In this document: in pieces, positions 1 to 12,592 of the stretch
Position numbering within the stretch: the first letter of the stretch is position 1
Layout of the letters: every line of letters starts with the position of its first letter
Source of the DNA: Cercis canadensis
Taxonomy: Eukaryota; Streptophyta; Magnoliopsida; Fabales; Fabaceae
Direction: 5' to 3'
Length of the DNA: 64,000 nt
Assembly (NCBI GenBank): GCA_003255065.1
Contig: QAOA01003799.1
Span: 594,797-658,796 of the forward strand
Notes under the pieces: model-generated
What the model was told of the DNA's origin: nothing
The model's input: the letters and a program-made list of their open reading frames with translations, nothing else
The model's database searches: none
Program-made: the position numbers and the translations under genes

Positions 1-3000
1 ATAATTAAGTTAAAAATTATTATAAATTAATAAATTTGTTTATAAAGTATAATATCAAAGAGCCTAATTTTCCTAGTTGTATGGTCAATTTCCTCTATGC
101 ATTGATACAATGAGGCGGCCTAATATACCATTTCCACATTTGACCTCTTTCTTCTTCATGTCCACCGGCAAATCAATAAGGGATAGTTACGCTCAAATTT
201 CAATATTTACTGTACCAAAATATTCCATCTTAATTAGCTTAACAACATAAATGCATAAAAGTGCTTAATAAGGCTAATTTGGCAACTACTTTTGGTTTGC
301 TTCAGCTGGAAACAAAAGGCAGAGACTGAAAAAGAGGTGGGAATGCTAAAATCGTAGTCAGCATTGAATAGATATGATATATGAAAAGGAATTAGGAAGG
401 CAGTCCTTTCTATTTATTATATAACTTCCAACCACTACCCATGGAGGTCTATCTCATAAGGATGGAAGAATACAGTTAGCCGCTAGAAATTACAACTCCA
501 TAATAACAATGAACCACATGCTGCAGCCTGCAGGTACATATAATAAAATATCAGGATGTGGGATTAATTGTTGACCATATGTTAAACCAATAATCTATTA
601 TAATTTAATAATAATTAATATAAAAATATTTAATTTTAATTATTTATTCTTAATGGTTAAAATTAATTATTTTTTACATGATAAAATCACCTAAATTAAT
701 TTGTTCTTTAGTTCTCTTTTTGCTCAATCATGGTATGACTCTAAAAAGAGAAAAGAAAGAAAATCACCAAACTTCACGAGGTCTTAATTACTCAAAACAA
801 ATTGTACACGGAACCTCCATCCTAAGGACTAAGGAGTATATAAGGGGGAATTTCAACATGGTGGTTCAACAAGAACTTTAAATATGGTCTTTTTTTTTTT
901 TTTCCTCTATTTTTTCAGAAGAGAAAAGAGAAATTATGATAATATATAGAGATATAATTATTTGTTTGGTGTTCATAGTTATGAGTCTTGAGCCCAAGAC
1001 AACCCAAATTTTGGAATATCCAATTTAATTCCTTTCAAAATGAGTATATCGTTTTTTTGTTGATGTAAATTTGTGGTGGTCCACTAACCAAATAAAATAA
1101 AAAATGGTGCTGACGCAGTCCACTGAGCTAAGCACAACACTCAGGTAAGGTAAGTAACAGCTAACAAGGGAGTTCTATCTAGTAAAGTGTGGATACCAGT
1201 TGCCCTATTTTGCAATATATGACAATACGAGTCATACCTTTCATTGAACTGCCAATAGGCTATTCTTTTGAGGATACAAATTAAGCACGAGTTTCTAACT
1301 GTATATATGAAGATTTAAAAATAAAAATAAAAAACCGAAATTATTGATTACCAATAGATCTTTCTTTGAAGTGTTCGTTTCCCACTTATCTTTGATACTA
1401 AAACACACACACATACGGTGAAGGAAAAAGTAAAAGAAGAAAAAGAACATCGATTTGCAATTTTGATATAACTAGGAAACAACTCCTTGTGATTTATATA
1501 TCAAGAACAAAATCAAGGGCCACCTCTTGCAATATTAATTGCGAAGGTGACAAGATATTTCCAATCACATGTTGTTCATATAAAAATAGATAACTGGATG
1601 GTAAAATAATAGCTTCGAACTTGATTGATCTTGACGCATTGTAGAATGAAAAGGATATAACATGCTTTAATTTATTTATTTTTAATTATATATGATGCTA
1701 TATATGTCGGTTCTTGACATTATAAACTGCTTATTACTACAACTTATGGTCTAATTAACGTCCACTCCTTATACTTTGCATGGAAACCTTATCTTGTTTT
1801 GTTAGGTTATGCACCACACCCGCTATCCACTCTCCGTTCTCATTTCGAATCAGCGCTCCACAGCCCATCACCCATGGATTCCCTTTCGACGCAGAGATAT
1901 TATGTTTACGTGTACTAAAACTTGGTAAATAAAGTGAAAAATAGTATGATTGAAGTCCCTATGATTTTACTTGGTATAGGTATAAATTAGAGAATGAATA
2001 AAATATTTTATACCCGCATATATAATTATCATATTATTATTATTCTCATGACAATATTTTTAAGCAGAACATGGGGATAAAGTAATACACAGTTACACAC
2101 ATATATTTATTTTGCTTAAACTCTTATTTTTGTACTTGCTAACGGTAATGCAAATTGGCTACTCTATATCTATTCATCCCTTAATATTATTTTATCAAGT
2201 ACGTAGTCGTACATAATCTTTCTCATTCTAATTAACCTCTCTTATTTTTAATCATCTTAATTATAGTTATTTTATTAAATGAAACCTTAATCCATAGCAA
2301 CATTAAAATGAAAACAACCCTTATAATGCATGGATTTCTATATAGAATTTGGATACTAAAAAATGAGAGGTATATTTTAGAAAGTAAAGTATATTAGAGA
2401 ATATATAATAATTGATGAAAAAACCAAGTATTTAGATGGTAATAAAGTATATATCTAAACCAGGTGTATTGCCCCGTGGCAATTTGGCATGCTAGTTTCT
2501 TCCAACGTAAGTGAACCATACCACTTGTATGTAAAATGTTGACCACAATAACGAGAGTTCAAAGTTTCATTCCCCATCACGCATGTTAAGGTAGGCCAAA
2601 GGGAAAAGCTTTATACCCGGCCGGAATTAACACAGGAATTTTGGACGGTGCTGCAGGAACCTGTATCTTGCTCTGTCAAACTATCTTTTATTTAATTATT
2701 GTACATATCTTTTGTTCTTGTCCATCAGTTCACGAAAACCTTACTATATAAGAACGTGGCCGTGGCATTAATTTGTTCATACAAATATATACTTTCTTCA
2801 AAAATTTCAGGTACCTGAAATATATATAAAATAAACTTGAATCATTGTCACATTTTTTTAATCTTCAACCGTGAAGAAAGCAACTGTACATATATAATAT
2901 ATATTATATGTTGCTTCTGATTAATTGCAACAAACGAGAATTACAGCGAAGAAAAGACCTTGATGGATGGAATAATGCGTAAGATTCTGGAATATCAGGT

Positions 3001-6000
3001 TCTTCTCAGAAACCCCTAATAAATGTTTTCGCCGCAACAACAAAAATGTGTTCAAGTAGCCCTGACCTTCCTTTATGTTTTCTTGGAGGAATTTGGAGCA
3101 ACTGTAAGTGTCTAACTGCATAGAGATAGAGAGGTTTCTTTTTTCAGAATACAATGAAGGTGTGGTTTCCAATAATTTATTGGGAAATGCAATTTATTTA
3201 ACTGCCAACTAACTAATAACAAGCTGTCCCACTAAAAGGCCCACTGTTCCTGCAACACACATAATCTCTAAGGTATAACAGTGGACACATGGCATGGCCC
3301 GGTTACTATTGGAGAACCTATTAACTCTTAAATCAGCTGTGCAAAAATACACCTATTTTTGTCCATAATGCAACTATTAATGAAATCGGTGGACACATGG
3401 CATGCGCAGAAACTGCCAAGTCATAGAGCATTGGTGGGTTGAAGTTATTAGTCATTGGTGAGTTGGCAGCTGCTAAACCACAGATTGCAATTAGCAATAG
3501 AAAATGGTGGAGTCTGTCTCAACTCTCAACCATTGGTCATTGGCAATGGGGCAATGCATATGCAAGGTAGGTTGCTTATGTGGTGATGTAAGGGTTTGGT
3601 TGCTAATATGTATGTTGGGATTTTAATGCCAATAATAGATAATGCTGATGATAAACAATATTGGACGTTTTTAGAGAAAAAGACACCAAATTGACATTTG
3701 AAAGTTGTATGCTTGCTGTAATCTGTAAGGTATAACAGTGGTATCAGACAAGGCATGATCCAAGGTCTAGACTTTTCCTTCTTGTTTGGATGGCTGAGCA
3801 GTGAACAAAGCAGCATTCACACGTTTCATTAAGTTGTCGTCTTCTTTTCCTTTTCTGGAAGGGATGAGAAAAGATAAGGAATTAAAAATAGATACTCATG
3901 TTTAGTTTGAGCCTGTTCTGAAGGTAATATGCCCAAATAAGAAGACCAATGGACAATACTGGTAGTGAGCGGGTTTAGGCTTCGGCCCAAGTTAATCGAG
4001 CGCAGTATTTGGGCCGGGCTCCTCGTTTTGATGCATGAGTAGTGGTTGAAAAGCTTGGGCTTGACCTGGGTCCCTTCTCCAGTCCCCAGTCCCCAATCCC
4101 CATGTGTGACAGAGCTAACGTGCTAGCAAAACATAGAAGAAATTAGCAACTAATATTTGATGACATAGATGATACAACATAGTCACATACGCAAGGAAGA
4201 AAGGACAGTGTTGGCTGGTTTCACTGATTAAAACAAATTAAATTAGCAGTAATATAATAATAACAGAGACAAGACAAACGTCACCTTTTCTTCCTTGTTT
4301 CATGTGGATCCACTGACAGCACCAATGATTGTGTAAATTTGTGAAAATTAATAGTTGAATATATGGACGAGATGCTATTTATAGGATTAGCATATCCATG
4401 GCAAACATTTTTATTTTTCTTGTTTTATTTAATTTCCTAATAATTATAGATATCCAGGCATGCATTGGCCTAGTCAGCCCCATGTGGTATGGTTGGCCAA
4501 TATCTGGAGAGGTGAGCTGAGAGCCCATGCAAAAGACCAATTTGCACTGATTCATGAGAACTCAGATGAGATGTAGGAACACGACAATCATCCTCTTCTT
4601 CTTGTTAGATCTCTCCAAATCAGTGAGCTAGCTATTAATGCTTCCAAGTACTCCCAACTTTACCCATTAGCAGTGTATAGATATCAGATTCAGAAACACC
4701 ACTGCCCCACGTGGTCTTACGCAATTATTGTGTCAAGTAGTATCTCTTTCAGTCTTATTCTAACACCCAACTGGAGATTCTGGACTCACTTACTTTCTTC
4801 ATATTTAGAAATTGAGAAATTCTTAATGTTTACCTTTGACTTTGACATGTTGCAAAAAGTTAATTTTAAAGTTTTTTTTTTTTTTTTGTTGGGATGAAAG
4901 AATTTAGAGTAACGGAAAGTTATTATATTTTAAAGTCAGGATATGTCCACAATCTTCCGTTAAAGGTTATAGTAGTACTTACAAATTACCTACCAAATAA
5001 AAATTATTAGTTGTGGGATTTAAACTTAAAAAGTGTTTATATCCTTATCAGTTCCCATGCATTAATGTGAATTTTAAAGTTTACTAAACTCTAAAAGTGT
5101 GTACGTACCATAGAGTGTGTAGATCGCCTTTTAATTAAGTTACTTCCTCTGTATGCATATATGTAGAAGTAAGTTCTCTCGCAATGGCATCTGGACATAA
5201 GTTATATATGTAATGTATTCATTCTATGCTGCTTGACATGTGGAAAATTTTGTTGTATTGGGTTTTGATTCTCTTATATATATGGCTTCTCTTATTATGA
5301 AGCATTCAATCAGGTTTCATTATATAAGAAACACTTCATGCTGACATACATTTTTTAAATTTCTAAGGAGCAAGCATCGCATAATTAGCTGTATTTTGAC
5401 TATATATATACATCTATATATATACGGTCTACGTGCATTGCTCTGCGGTTTTCTGATTTCTGTTGGTCATATAAATCCAAAATTATTATAAAAATTGGGC
5501 ACCTCATTCCAAATATTTCGTCACTCTCACAATTTTGAGATCGTGTTTTATTTAAAATAATAATTTCTAAATTTAATTAAAATTCAATCATATTTTGTGG
5601 ATTTCACTAAATCAAAACGATAAAATAATTGAGCTTCCTGTATATACGTTAGTCTAATTAAGAAAATTGTAACTTCTTGTATATATCGTATTAATTTTGT
5701 ATTTTTCTAAAAAATCACTGTGAATTAATTGACTTCATGTCACTATGTCAGTGTTCAAATTTTCAGCGGTCCATGCATCTTCTTTTTTTTTTTTTTTAAC
5801 AATATTACTCGACCCTTCCAAGTTATAAGAAGGCTGCCTTGTTTCTGTATAACCGCCTTCTATAAGATAACAAATATATATAGCTGTCATCGGGTCTAGC
5901 GGCAATTCTTCTGATCATAACAATAGCTGTCAGGGTTTTTTTTTTCCGTCATATACTCTCTTCCTCTTTTTTTAGCGTGTTGCACTCCATTGTAACAAAA

Positions 6001-6088
6001 AATAATATATAGCTGTCATGAGTTCACACTGTCTCTCTCCGTGACAATTATGCAAGTGCATATACGTATTCTATATGGTTTACTGGGT
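1..6088. other. Intergenic spacer, no supported gene
   Basis: AT-rich plant spacer with many short A/T runs. Open frames here are short, lack family resemblance and have no believable exon partners. Two stretches share the words 'aggtataacagtgg' (about 3271 and 3727); the second continues as tggtatcagac, which resembles the methionine-tRNA primer site of copia elements, so a worn LTR-retrotransposon remnant may lie at 3270-3770. No coding part of such an element was recognised. The last few hundred bases form the promoter side of the first WAT1 gene. Confidence 0.6.
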
Positions 6089-6097
6089 TATATATAG
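6089..6097 (+). promoter_or_regulatory. Probable TATA box of first WAT1 gene
   Basis: The sequence TATATATAG lies about 90 bases before the start codon at 6179, which would put transcription start near 6120 and give a 5' leader of roughly 60 bases. This rests on motif and spacing only. Confidence 0.4.
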
Positions 6098-6178
6098 TAG
6101 CATGACAGCATCATTTTCCACATATAAGCTTCACATCTTTTGGTTTTGGACCTTAATTTCTTCGTGTTGAAGGCAAAG

Positions 6179-8096
6179 ATGAGAATGAGAGGTTTCGATT
6201 ACTACATGCCAGCACTGGCTATGTTTGTACTACAGTTCACTTATGCAGGTGTTTCTCTCAGCGCAAGAGTGGCTTTATTACAAGGAATGAGTCCTAGGGT
6301 CTTTGTTGTCTACAGGCAAGCTGTGGCAACTGCTGTTATTGCACCCATAGCTTATTTCTCTAGGTACACTCACACAACATCTCTCTTTCTCATTATCTTC
6401 TCTCCAAATATCTCTAACATAAAATTTGTTTCTTAATTTCCTTGTGCAGCAGAAAGTCTGGTTCTTGTTCGTTAAATTTAAGGAGTTTTACTTTGATATT
6501 CTTGGCCTCGCTTTTCGGGTGTGTTTTCATCACTCGCAAGTTATTCTTTTTAGTTTTATTAAATTAAATTAAATTTTATTTTTTGAGATTATGAGATTAA
6601 GACAGTTCTTTCTTTTGTTTTGATCTGCTGCTACAGAATTACGATCAATCAGAATGTTTATTTCGAGGGTCTATATCTGGCCTCCTCCTCTATTGCAAGT
6701 GCAATAAGTAATCTTGTTCCAGCAGTCACATTTGTGATAGCAGCTTTTCTAGGGTAATTAATGTTTAAACTCTACTCTAGCATATAATTTCACGTAAAAA
6801 GAGCTAATCCATTATCAATAATATTATATAGTTGGTTTTTGTTTATCTTCTATAAATAAACAAGATCTCACGGGGGGGAAAAACTAATGAAGGGTGTGCA
6901 AAAAAAAGAAAAAGAAAAGAGCAGCTGCTCAAGGCTTTCAAGCATGATTCTAAGAAGAACTACCTAGAAGTATATTTTCTAAATGTTTGTTTTACCTGTA
7001 ATTGATCAGAATGGAAAAAGTGAACATTCGAAGCTTAAGAAGTATAGCCAAGATACTAGGGACAGTGATCTGTGTGAGTGGAGCAGTGTCAATGGCATTG
7101 CTGAAGGGTCCAAAGCTACTGAATGCAGAGCAGTTGCCCTCAAAATCAGTAATGGGCTCAGGAGGTGAGAACTGGTTGCTGGGTTGTCTATTTCTCTTTG
7201 GAAGCTGTTGTTTCTGGTCAATTTGGCTCATTTTGCAGGTATTTATTCTTTTGCATCATCTTCAATCACCAAAATATAGTGCACCAAATTGGCTTACAAT
7301 TCTCCTTTTATGTTTTGTTTCTCAGGTTCCGGCCTCTGCAAGCCATCCTAACCACCTATCTTTGTCAGCTTGGATGTGTTTTATGTCAACATTGCAGTCA
7401 GCAGCAGTTACAGTAATCTTAGAGAGAGACCCAGAAGCATGGAAGATGAATTCAATACTCCAACTTTGTTGCTGTATATATTCAGTAAGTGCATGCTTTG
7501 CTTTCCCAGAATCAAATTCATCCATAGAGCATCAAAGTCACATTACAATATCATATTCATATGTGCAGGGAGTGATAGGATCAGCAGTATCTTTCTTTAT
7601 CCAAACATGGTGCATTTCAAGGAGGGGTCCTCTCTTCTCTGCAATGTTCAATCCTCTGTGCACAGTAATTGTCACCATATTGGCTGCCTTGTTTCTTAAT
7701 GAGGAGATATACACTGGAAGGTGTACTGCTACTTACTAACTTAACCATAATTAAATTAAAGGAACTAAAATTATTGTTAATTATCATACTTTTCTTACAT
7801 CATAGTCTTTGTTGGGTTAAGTGTTATATATAATTAAATTTTGGTTCTGTTTGATATGTATCAGCTTGGTGGGGGCAGTTGGAGTGATCATGGGCTTGTA
7901 TGTTGTGCTATGGGATAAAGCTGCTGATGCTGAGATGACAGAGGATACAGATCCAAAACAGCAAATTAATCAAATAGAAACAGAGCAAGTAAAAATCTTG
8001 ATAGACGAACCTATATCAAAAAAGGAAAAAGAGTTTTGTAAAATTCATTTGGAGGAACCCCTTCTTCTATCTACTAAATCACCCTCACATTTTTAA
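6179..8096 (+). CDS. WAT1-related (UMAMIT/EamA) transporter, copy 1
   Basis: Seven exons read as 6179-6363, 6453-6518 (acceptor at 6450 also possible), 6637-6753, 7010-7238, 7326-7484, 7569-7720 and 7865-8096; together they give 379 residues in one frame. The product is an integral membrane protein of the plant nodulin-21/WAT1 family, with two EamA-type halves and about ten hydrophobic segments. Family signatures visible are QGMSPRVFVVYRQA near the N-terminus, NLVPAVTFVIAAFLG in the third exon, MEKVNIRSLRS opening the fourth, FIQTWCISRRGPLFSAMFNPL in exon 6 (read in part) and GLYVVLWDK before a hydrophilic acidic tail. Family members export amino acids or auxin-like solutes across plasma or vacuolar membrane; the substrate here is unknown. 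It lies 1.2 kb upstream of a paralogue with the same intron positions, so the pair arose by tandem duplication. I chose ATG 6179 because it starts the conserved N-terminal segment. Confidence 0.93.
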
Positions 8097-9262
8097 CACA
8101 AGTTTCTAGTTGTAGCTTACGAATACCACTTTTGCGATTCTTTTCTTGTCTTGTTGAGACAAAAGCGTTTACTCACATTTTTTGTGTAATTCTTGACTAA
8201 TAAACATATTGGAGAAAGAAACACATCAAAGTTGGCACAAGTTTGACACTTCAATTTATAGAATTAAATTCCTCAAAGTGTAAGATCTGTTACTGTTTAT
8301 TTCAAAGGTGACACTTTTCAGGTATGAATTTGACTACAATTAGTCTTAATTATAGATTTCAAATTCAATAATGAAAATTGGACCTATTATATCATTATTT
8401 GATTAAGCACCAGTCCAGTTGAAACCACTAGTTTGCTGCTACTCCTACTATTACTATTACAAAGTAAGAGAGTAACAGTGGTTTTCGCACTCGATATATC
8501 ATATATCCACAAAAATTCTATCACCATCTTGCGTTGCGTGACAGAATCTAACTTGAACCAATCGCAGTGTCCCAGAAACTCTATTGAGTGTGCTCTGCCA
8601 GAGGTTTCATGTGAGAAAATTTTAAATCATGTGCTGCAGCATCTAACTGGCTTTCAGAACCATAAGAACACAGCAAGCATTATATTATACTATATTAAAT
8701 TATTGAAGACAAGACAAACCGAGTGAAAGAAAACCACTCGAAGTCGATCATTGCCTTTTCTCACCAATATAATTCATCTCTCTCTTTATCTTAATGAGTA
8801 GTAACTCTCGTATTCTATTGTATGCTGAGAACTGCCAACGCCAAAGAATATTAAAATATAAAGACACCAATCATGAAATAATTAGTTAAAGAACAAATCA
8901 ATCAATAAGATCTGTCTGTCCAAGCCAACTATGGTTGACGTGGACAAAGGCCACATCTTCTTTTGTGAAGCTGATTGGATTTTATCGCTTCAACCCCAGT
9001 ACATTGCACCCAGAGGCAACTGGCAATATTTGTTAACATTTAGTTATGATATAACATTTTAATTTTGTCAAAAAAACTGGCTCCAGAAGCTTCCAGTTTT
9101 TGGTTGCCTATTTTTCCATTATTTGCCTTGTCTCTATTACTTTACAATGTGAACCTTATCTTTTGATGCATCACATGACTCTCTCTTTGAATGTAGCTGA
9201 TATATATGAAGGGTGTGAGAGATGTTATTTCTTCATTTTGCATTAGCCTTTCATCAGAAAAG
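8097..9262. other. Spacer between the tandem WAT1 genes
   Basis: Holds the 3' end of the first WAT1 gene and the promoter of the second. No coding frame with recognisable content was seen. AT-rich, with no obvious transposon. Confidence 0.6.
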
Positions 9263-10980
9263 ATGGGTGAGTTAGAGGGTCACCTTCCTGCACTGGCTAT
9301 GATTGGGTTGCAATTTCATTATGCAGCTCTTGCCATCTTCACTAGAGCTGCTCTGTTACAAGGAATGAGTGCTAGGGTCTTTGTTGTCTATAGGCAAGCC
9401 ATAGCCACCCTAGCACTGGCTCCAATAGCATTAAATCCCAAGCGGTAATAAACTCTCCTCTCTTTTGGTTTTACTCTCACTCACTCACCTTTAAGCTTGT
9501 TTTTGCTAGCAGCAGAAATTCTTTCAAGACTTCATTGGGATTAAGGAGCTTTTCTTTGATGTTTGTCACCTCTCTTATTGGGTACAGTTTTAAAAATATT
9601 TTCCAACTACTATACTTCCTTTTTTTTGGACGGGTTGATAAGATTTTACTCAAAAACTTTGATTTTTCTTTGCAGAATAACAGCTAATCAGAATACATAT
9701 TTTGAAGGTTTATACTTCGCCTCTTCAACAGTAGCTACTGCCATGAGTAATCTGATACCTGCAGTAACCTTTGTAATAGCAGCAATTGTTGGGTAATGAC
9801 ACTAATTCCCACTAAGGACACAGCTTGCAAGTATATGATAAATACTATGAATAACTTCAACTCAGAATTCAATTAGTAGTCTATTTTAAGAAATTATGGG
9901 AAATAAGTAACCCTGGTAATTTTGATCATATTTTTCACTGATGTTTGCTTTCTTTATCCAATCATGTAAACTAAATTATTTTGTATTTGAATGGATTAGA
10001 ATGGAGAAAGTTGATCTAAGACGCTTAAGAAGCGTGGCCAAAATAATAGGGACAGTTTTGTGTGTTGGTGGAGCCATAACCATGGCATTGCTCAAAGGAC
10101 AAAAGCTGCTACACATGGATTTGATTCCTTTTAAGCATGTCATGGGCATGGGAAGTGAAAATTGGCTACAGGGTTGCCTATTGCTCTTAGTAAGCAGTTT
10201 TTGTTGGTCATTTTGGATCATCATGCAGGTAAATATTTCTACAATCTCTTTAGCGACCTTATTTTCCATGAATGGAATTCTAACTTAACTTCCAAATTAA
10301 CAGGTGCCAATTTCTTCAAGCTGCCCTGATCATATATCTTCGACCTTTTGGATGTGTTTACTAACAACGATACAATCAGGCATATTTACACTGCTAGTTG
10401 ACTTTGATCTTGAAGCATGGAGGCTAAGTTCAACTCTAGAATTTTCATCTTGTTTATATGCAGTAAGTCTCAAGCTCCAAAATAACAAGTTTTATTAAAA
10501 TTTAATTGTTAGTACAATACAAGGTACGGTAATTTTTGTGAAATAGGGAATTGGAATTGCCGTTAGCTTCTTTATTCAAACATGGTGCATTTCAAAAAGA
10601 GGCCCCCTCTTCTGTGCAATGTTCAACCCTCTATGTTCAGTCATCACAGCCATGGTAGCTGCTACTTTCCTACATGAAGAGCTTTATGCTGGGAGGTAAG
10701 ATACTGTGATTTTTCTCCTCATTATGTTATGCATAATTTACCAAGATCTTGTAAAATTTTTAACCCCGTATCCATCTCATTTTTCAGCGTGATAGGGGCT
10801 TTTGCAGTGATCATTGGTTTATACATAGTGCTATGGGGTAAAGCCAAGGAAATTGAAGAAATCAAACCAGAGGCAGAATCAAACACACAAAATCAAGAGA
10901 TAAGCTGTAAAATAGATTTGGAAGAACGACTTCTATCAGACAAATTAGAAAGCATGAAAGAGAATAAGATGAATCCCTGA
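9263..10980 (+). CDS. WAT1-related (UMAMIT/EamA) transporter, copy 2
   Basis: Seven exons, 9263-9444, 9516-9581, 9676-9792, 10000-10228, 10304-10462, 10547-10695 and 10788-10980, join to a 364-residue protein. Exons 2 to 5 have the same lengths as in copy 1 (66, 117, 229 and 159 bases) and all introns fall at equivalent places. Signatures include QGMSARVFVVYRQAIATLAL, SNLIPAVTFVIAAIVG, MEKVDLRRLRSVAK, the FIQTWCISKRGP stretch and GLYIVLWGKAKE followed by an acidic tail. It is a multi-pass membrane transporter of the EamA superfamily, probably moving amino acids or related small solutes; the substrate cannot be read from sequence. An in-frame ATG at 9206 would add 19 residues, but ATG 9263 matches the usual short family N-terminus. 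The main differences from copy 1 are in the hydrophilic tail and the loop after the fourth exon, suggesting an intact, diverged paralogue. Confidence 0.93.
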
Positions 10981-12592
10981 TGACAATTTTGGTTAAGTTA
11001 TTATTTCTACAGAAGTGAAGAGAAGAACAAGCGGCAACTTAATTCAAACCTCTAATGGAATAGTAGTTCTTCACTTGTGTCATTAATAAGTTTCTCTCTC
11101 CCAACATTCAAATGAAAATATAGCATTACTCTTGTTGAAAAGGTACAATCTGTCTTGGCCAAAAGAAAATTAACAGTTAAAAAAGAAAAGAAAAGAGGGA
11201 TTATTTTCCTTTACCGTCATCAATTTCTCGTAAAAAGAATTCAATTCCAGAAAATCAAATTTTACTTCTTACTCTCCATACCGTTTCCACATATTCTAAT
11301 CGAACATGTCCATGGGATTGTGTTTGCTTGCACGAAAGGGCATAGCATTTGAATATGGTGTCTACATGGTAATAGTGATAGGGATGTTTTAAATGATTAA
11401 GGGTTGTGCTTATCTTTATGGAGTATCAAAGTGGTACTGAACATGATTAAGGTTTAAGATTTAAAATGGAGTATGATGATGACAATCTGAAAAGGAGACA
11501 ATGAAGAGACAGATTATCCCACAGCCAATCTGTAATAAAGCCGGCGGCGACACATATACAGTCCTCAAATTTGACTTTTTAAGGTCAAATAATGAAGCTA
11601 AGAGACGAGAACAACTGACAAGTGTAAAGATGTAGTGATTGATTAAGATACATATGGGTCATAATAAATTTTGTCAATTTTAGTTTCACTTGTACTACAT
11701 TCGTTTAATGTCCATGTGTAAGTCACATTTTTATTCAATCTCAATGTTAGCTTTATCACGTTAAAATATGACTTTGGATGAAAGACCCCACTTGATGAAT
11801 AACCATTTGAAACCAATGGAAATAAGAACCGTAGACAGACTATGGCTTTAATTAATACCAAAAAAAAAAAAAAAAAAAACTATGGCTTCAACGTGTGGAA
11901 ATTTAAGGCTTTCTTTTGAAGATTCCATCTCCCACAGAAACGTAGTATTTGGAACAACACCCCAGGGAAGCATCTACGGGGCACCAAAGCCTTGACAATG
12001 ATAACCCTTTGTCTTTTTCGATCAAAATTAAGGAACTTGAACCCAGCAATCTATTCCTCAGCCACATTTTCATATTCATCTCCAAAATTCTAAAAAATAT
12101 CTCCACTGAAAAGGGACATTGGGAATGAGATGCCCACTTCAGACAACCAACCAGGTAAGTGGGCAAAAAAATTGCGTGGTGGACCATAGCAACCTCTAGT
12201 CAAACTTCACTCATCAATGGCTGGACACAAGCTCCAAACAGATTTCCTTATCCAAAAGACAGGCCAGGCTAGGCATCTCAATATCACAACACAACTAAAA
12301 CACAACTAAAGATTATCTTAAGTTAATTTACATCACCATGCAATGCAAAATATGGGAATAATAGAAATGGTTTTAGAAAGTGCAAGTGATATAAAAATAA
12401 AAGACATGATCAAGATCATACTCAAAAGCATGAGATAACTATAGATGGTAGTAAGTTAAGTACAAGATAAAAATTGGGCATTTACATGAAAAACATAACA
12501 TAGCCCGTCTAGGAAATAAGAGAAATAGAATCCAGCAAATAAACCAAATGTCCTAACCCATCTACAAGCTAATCGTACTCACTCTACTGAGC
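10981..12592. other. Convergent spacer, WAT1 copy 2 to tetraspanin
   Basis: Two genes converge here, so most of it should be 3' untranslated and terminator sequence. An A-run sits at about 11860-11879. No recognisable coding frame; the region just below 12593 is the likely 3' UTR of the tetraspanin gene. Confidence 0.55.

Noticed and set aside
8433..8726. Open frame between the WAT1 genes
   Set aside because: Leucine run at the start, no family resemblance, no splice partners.
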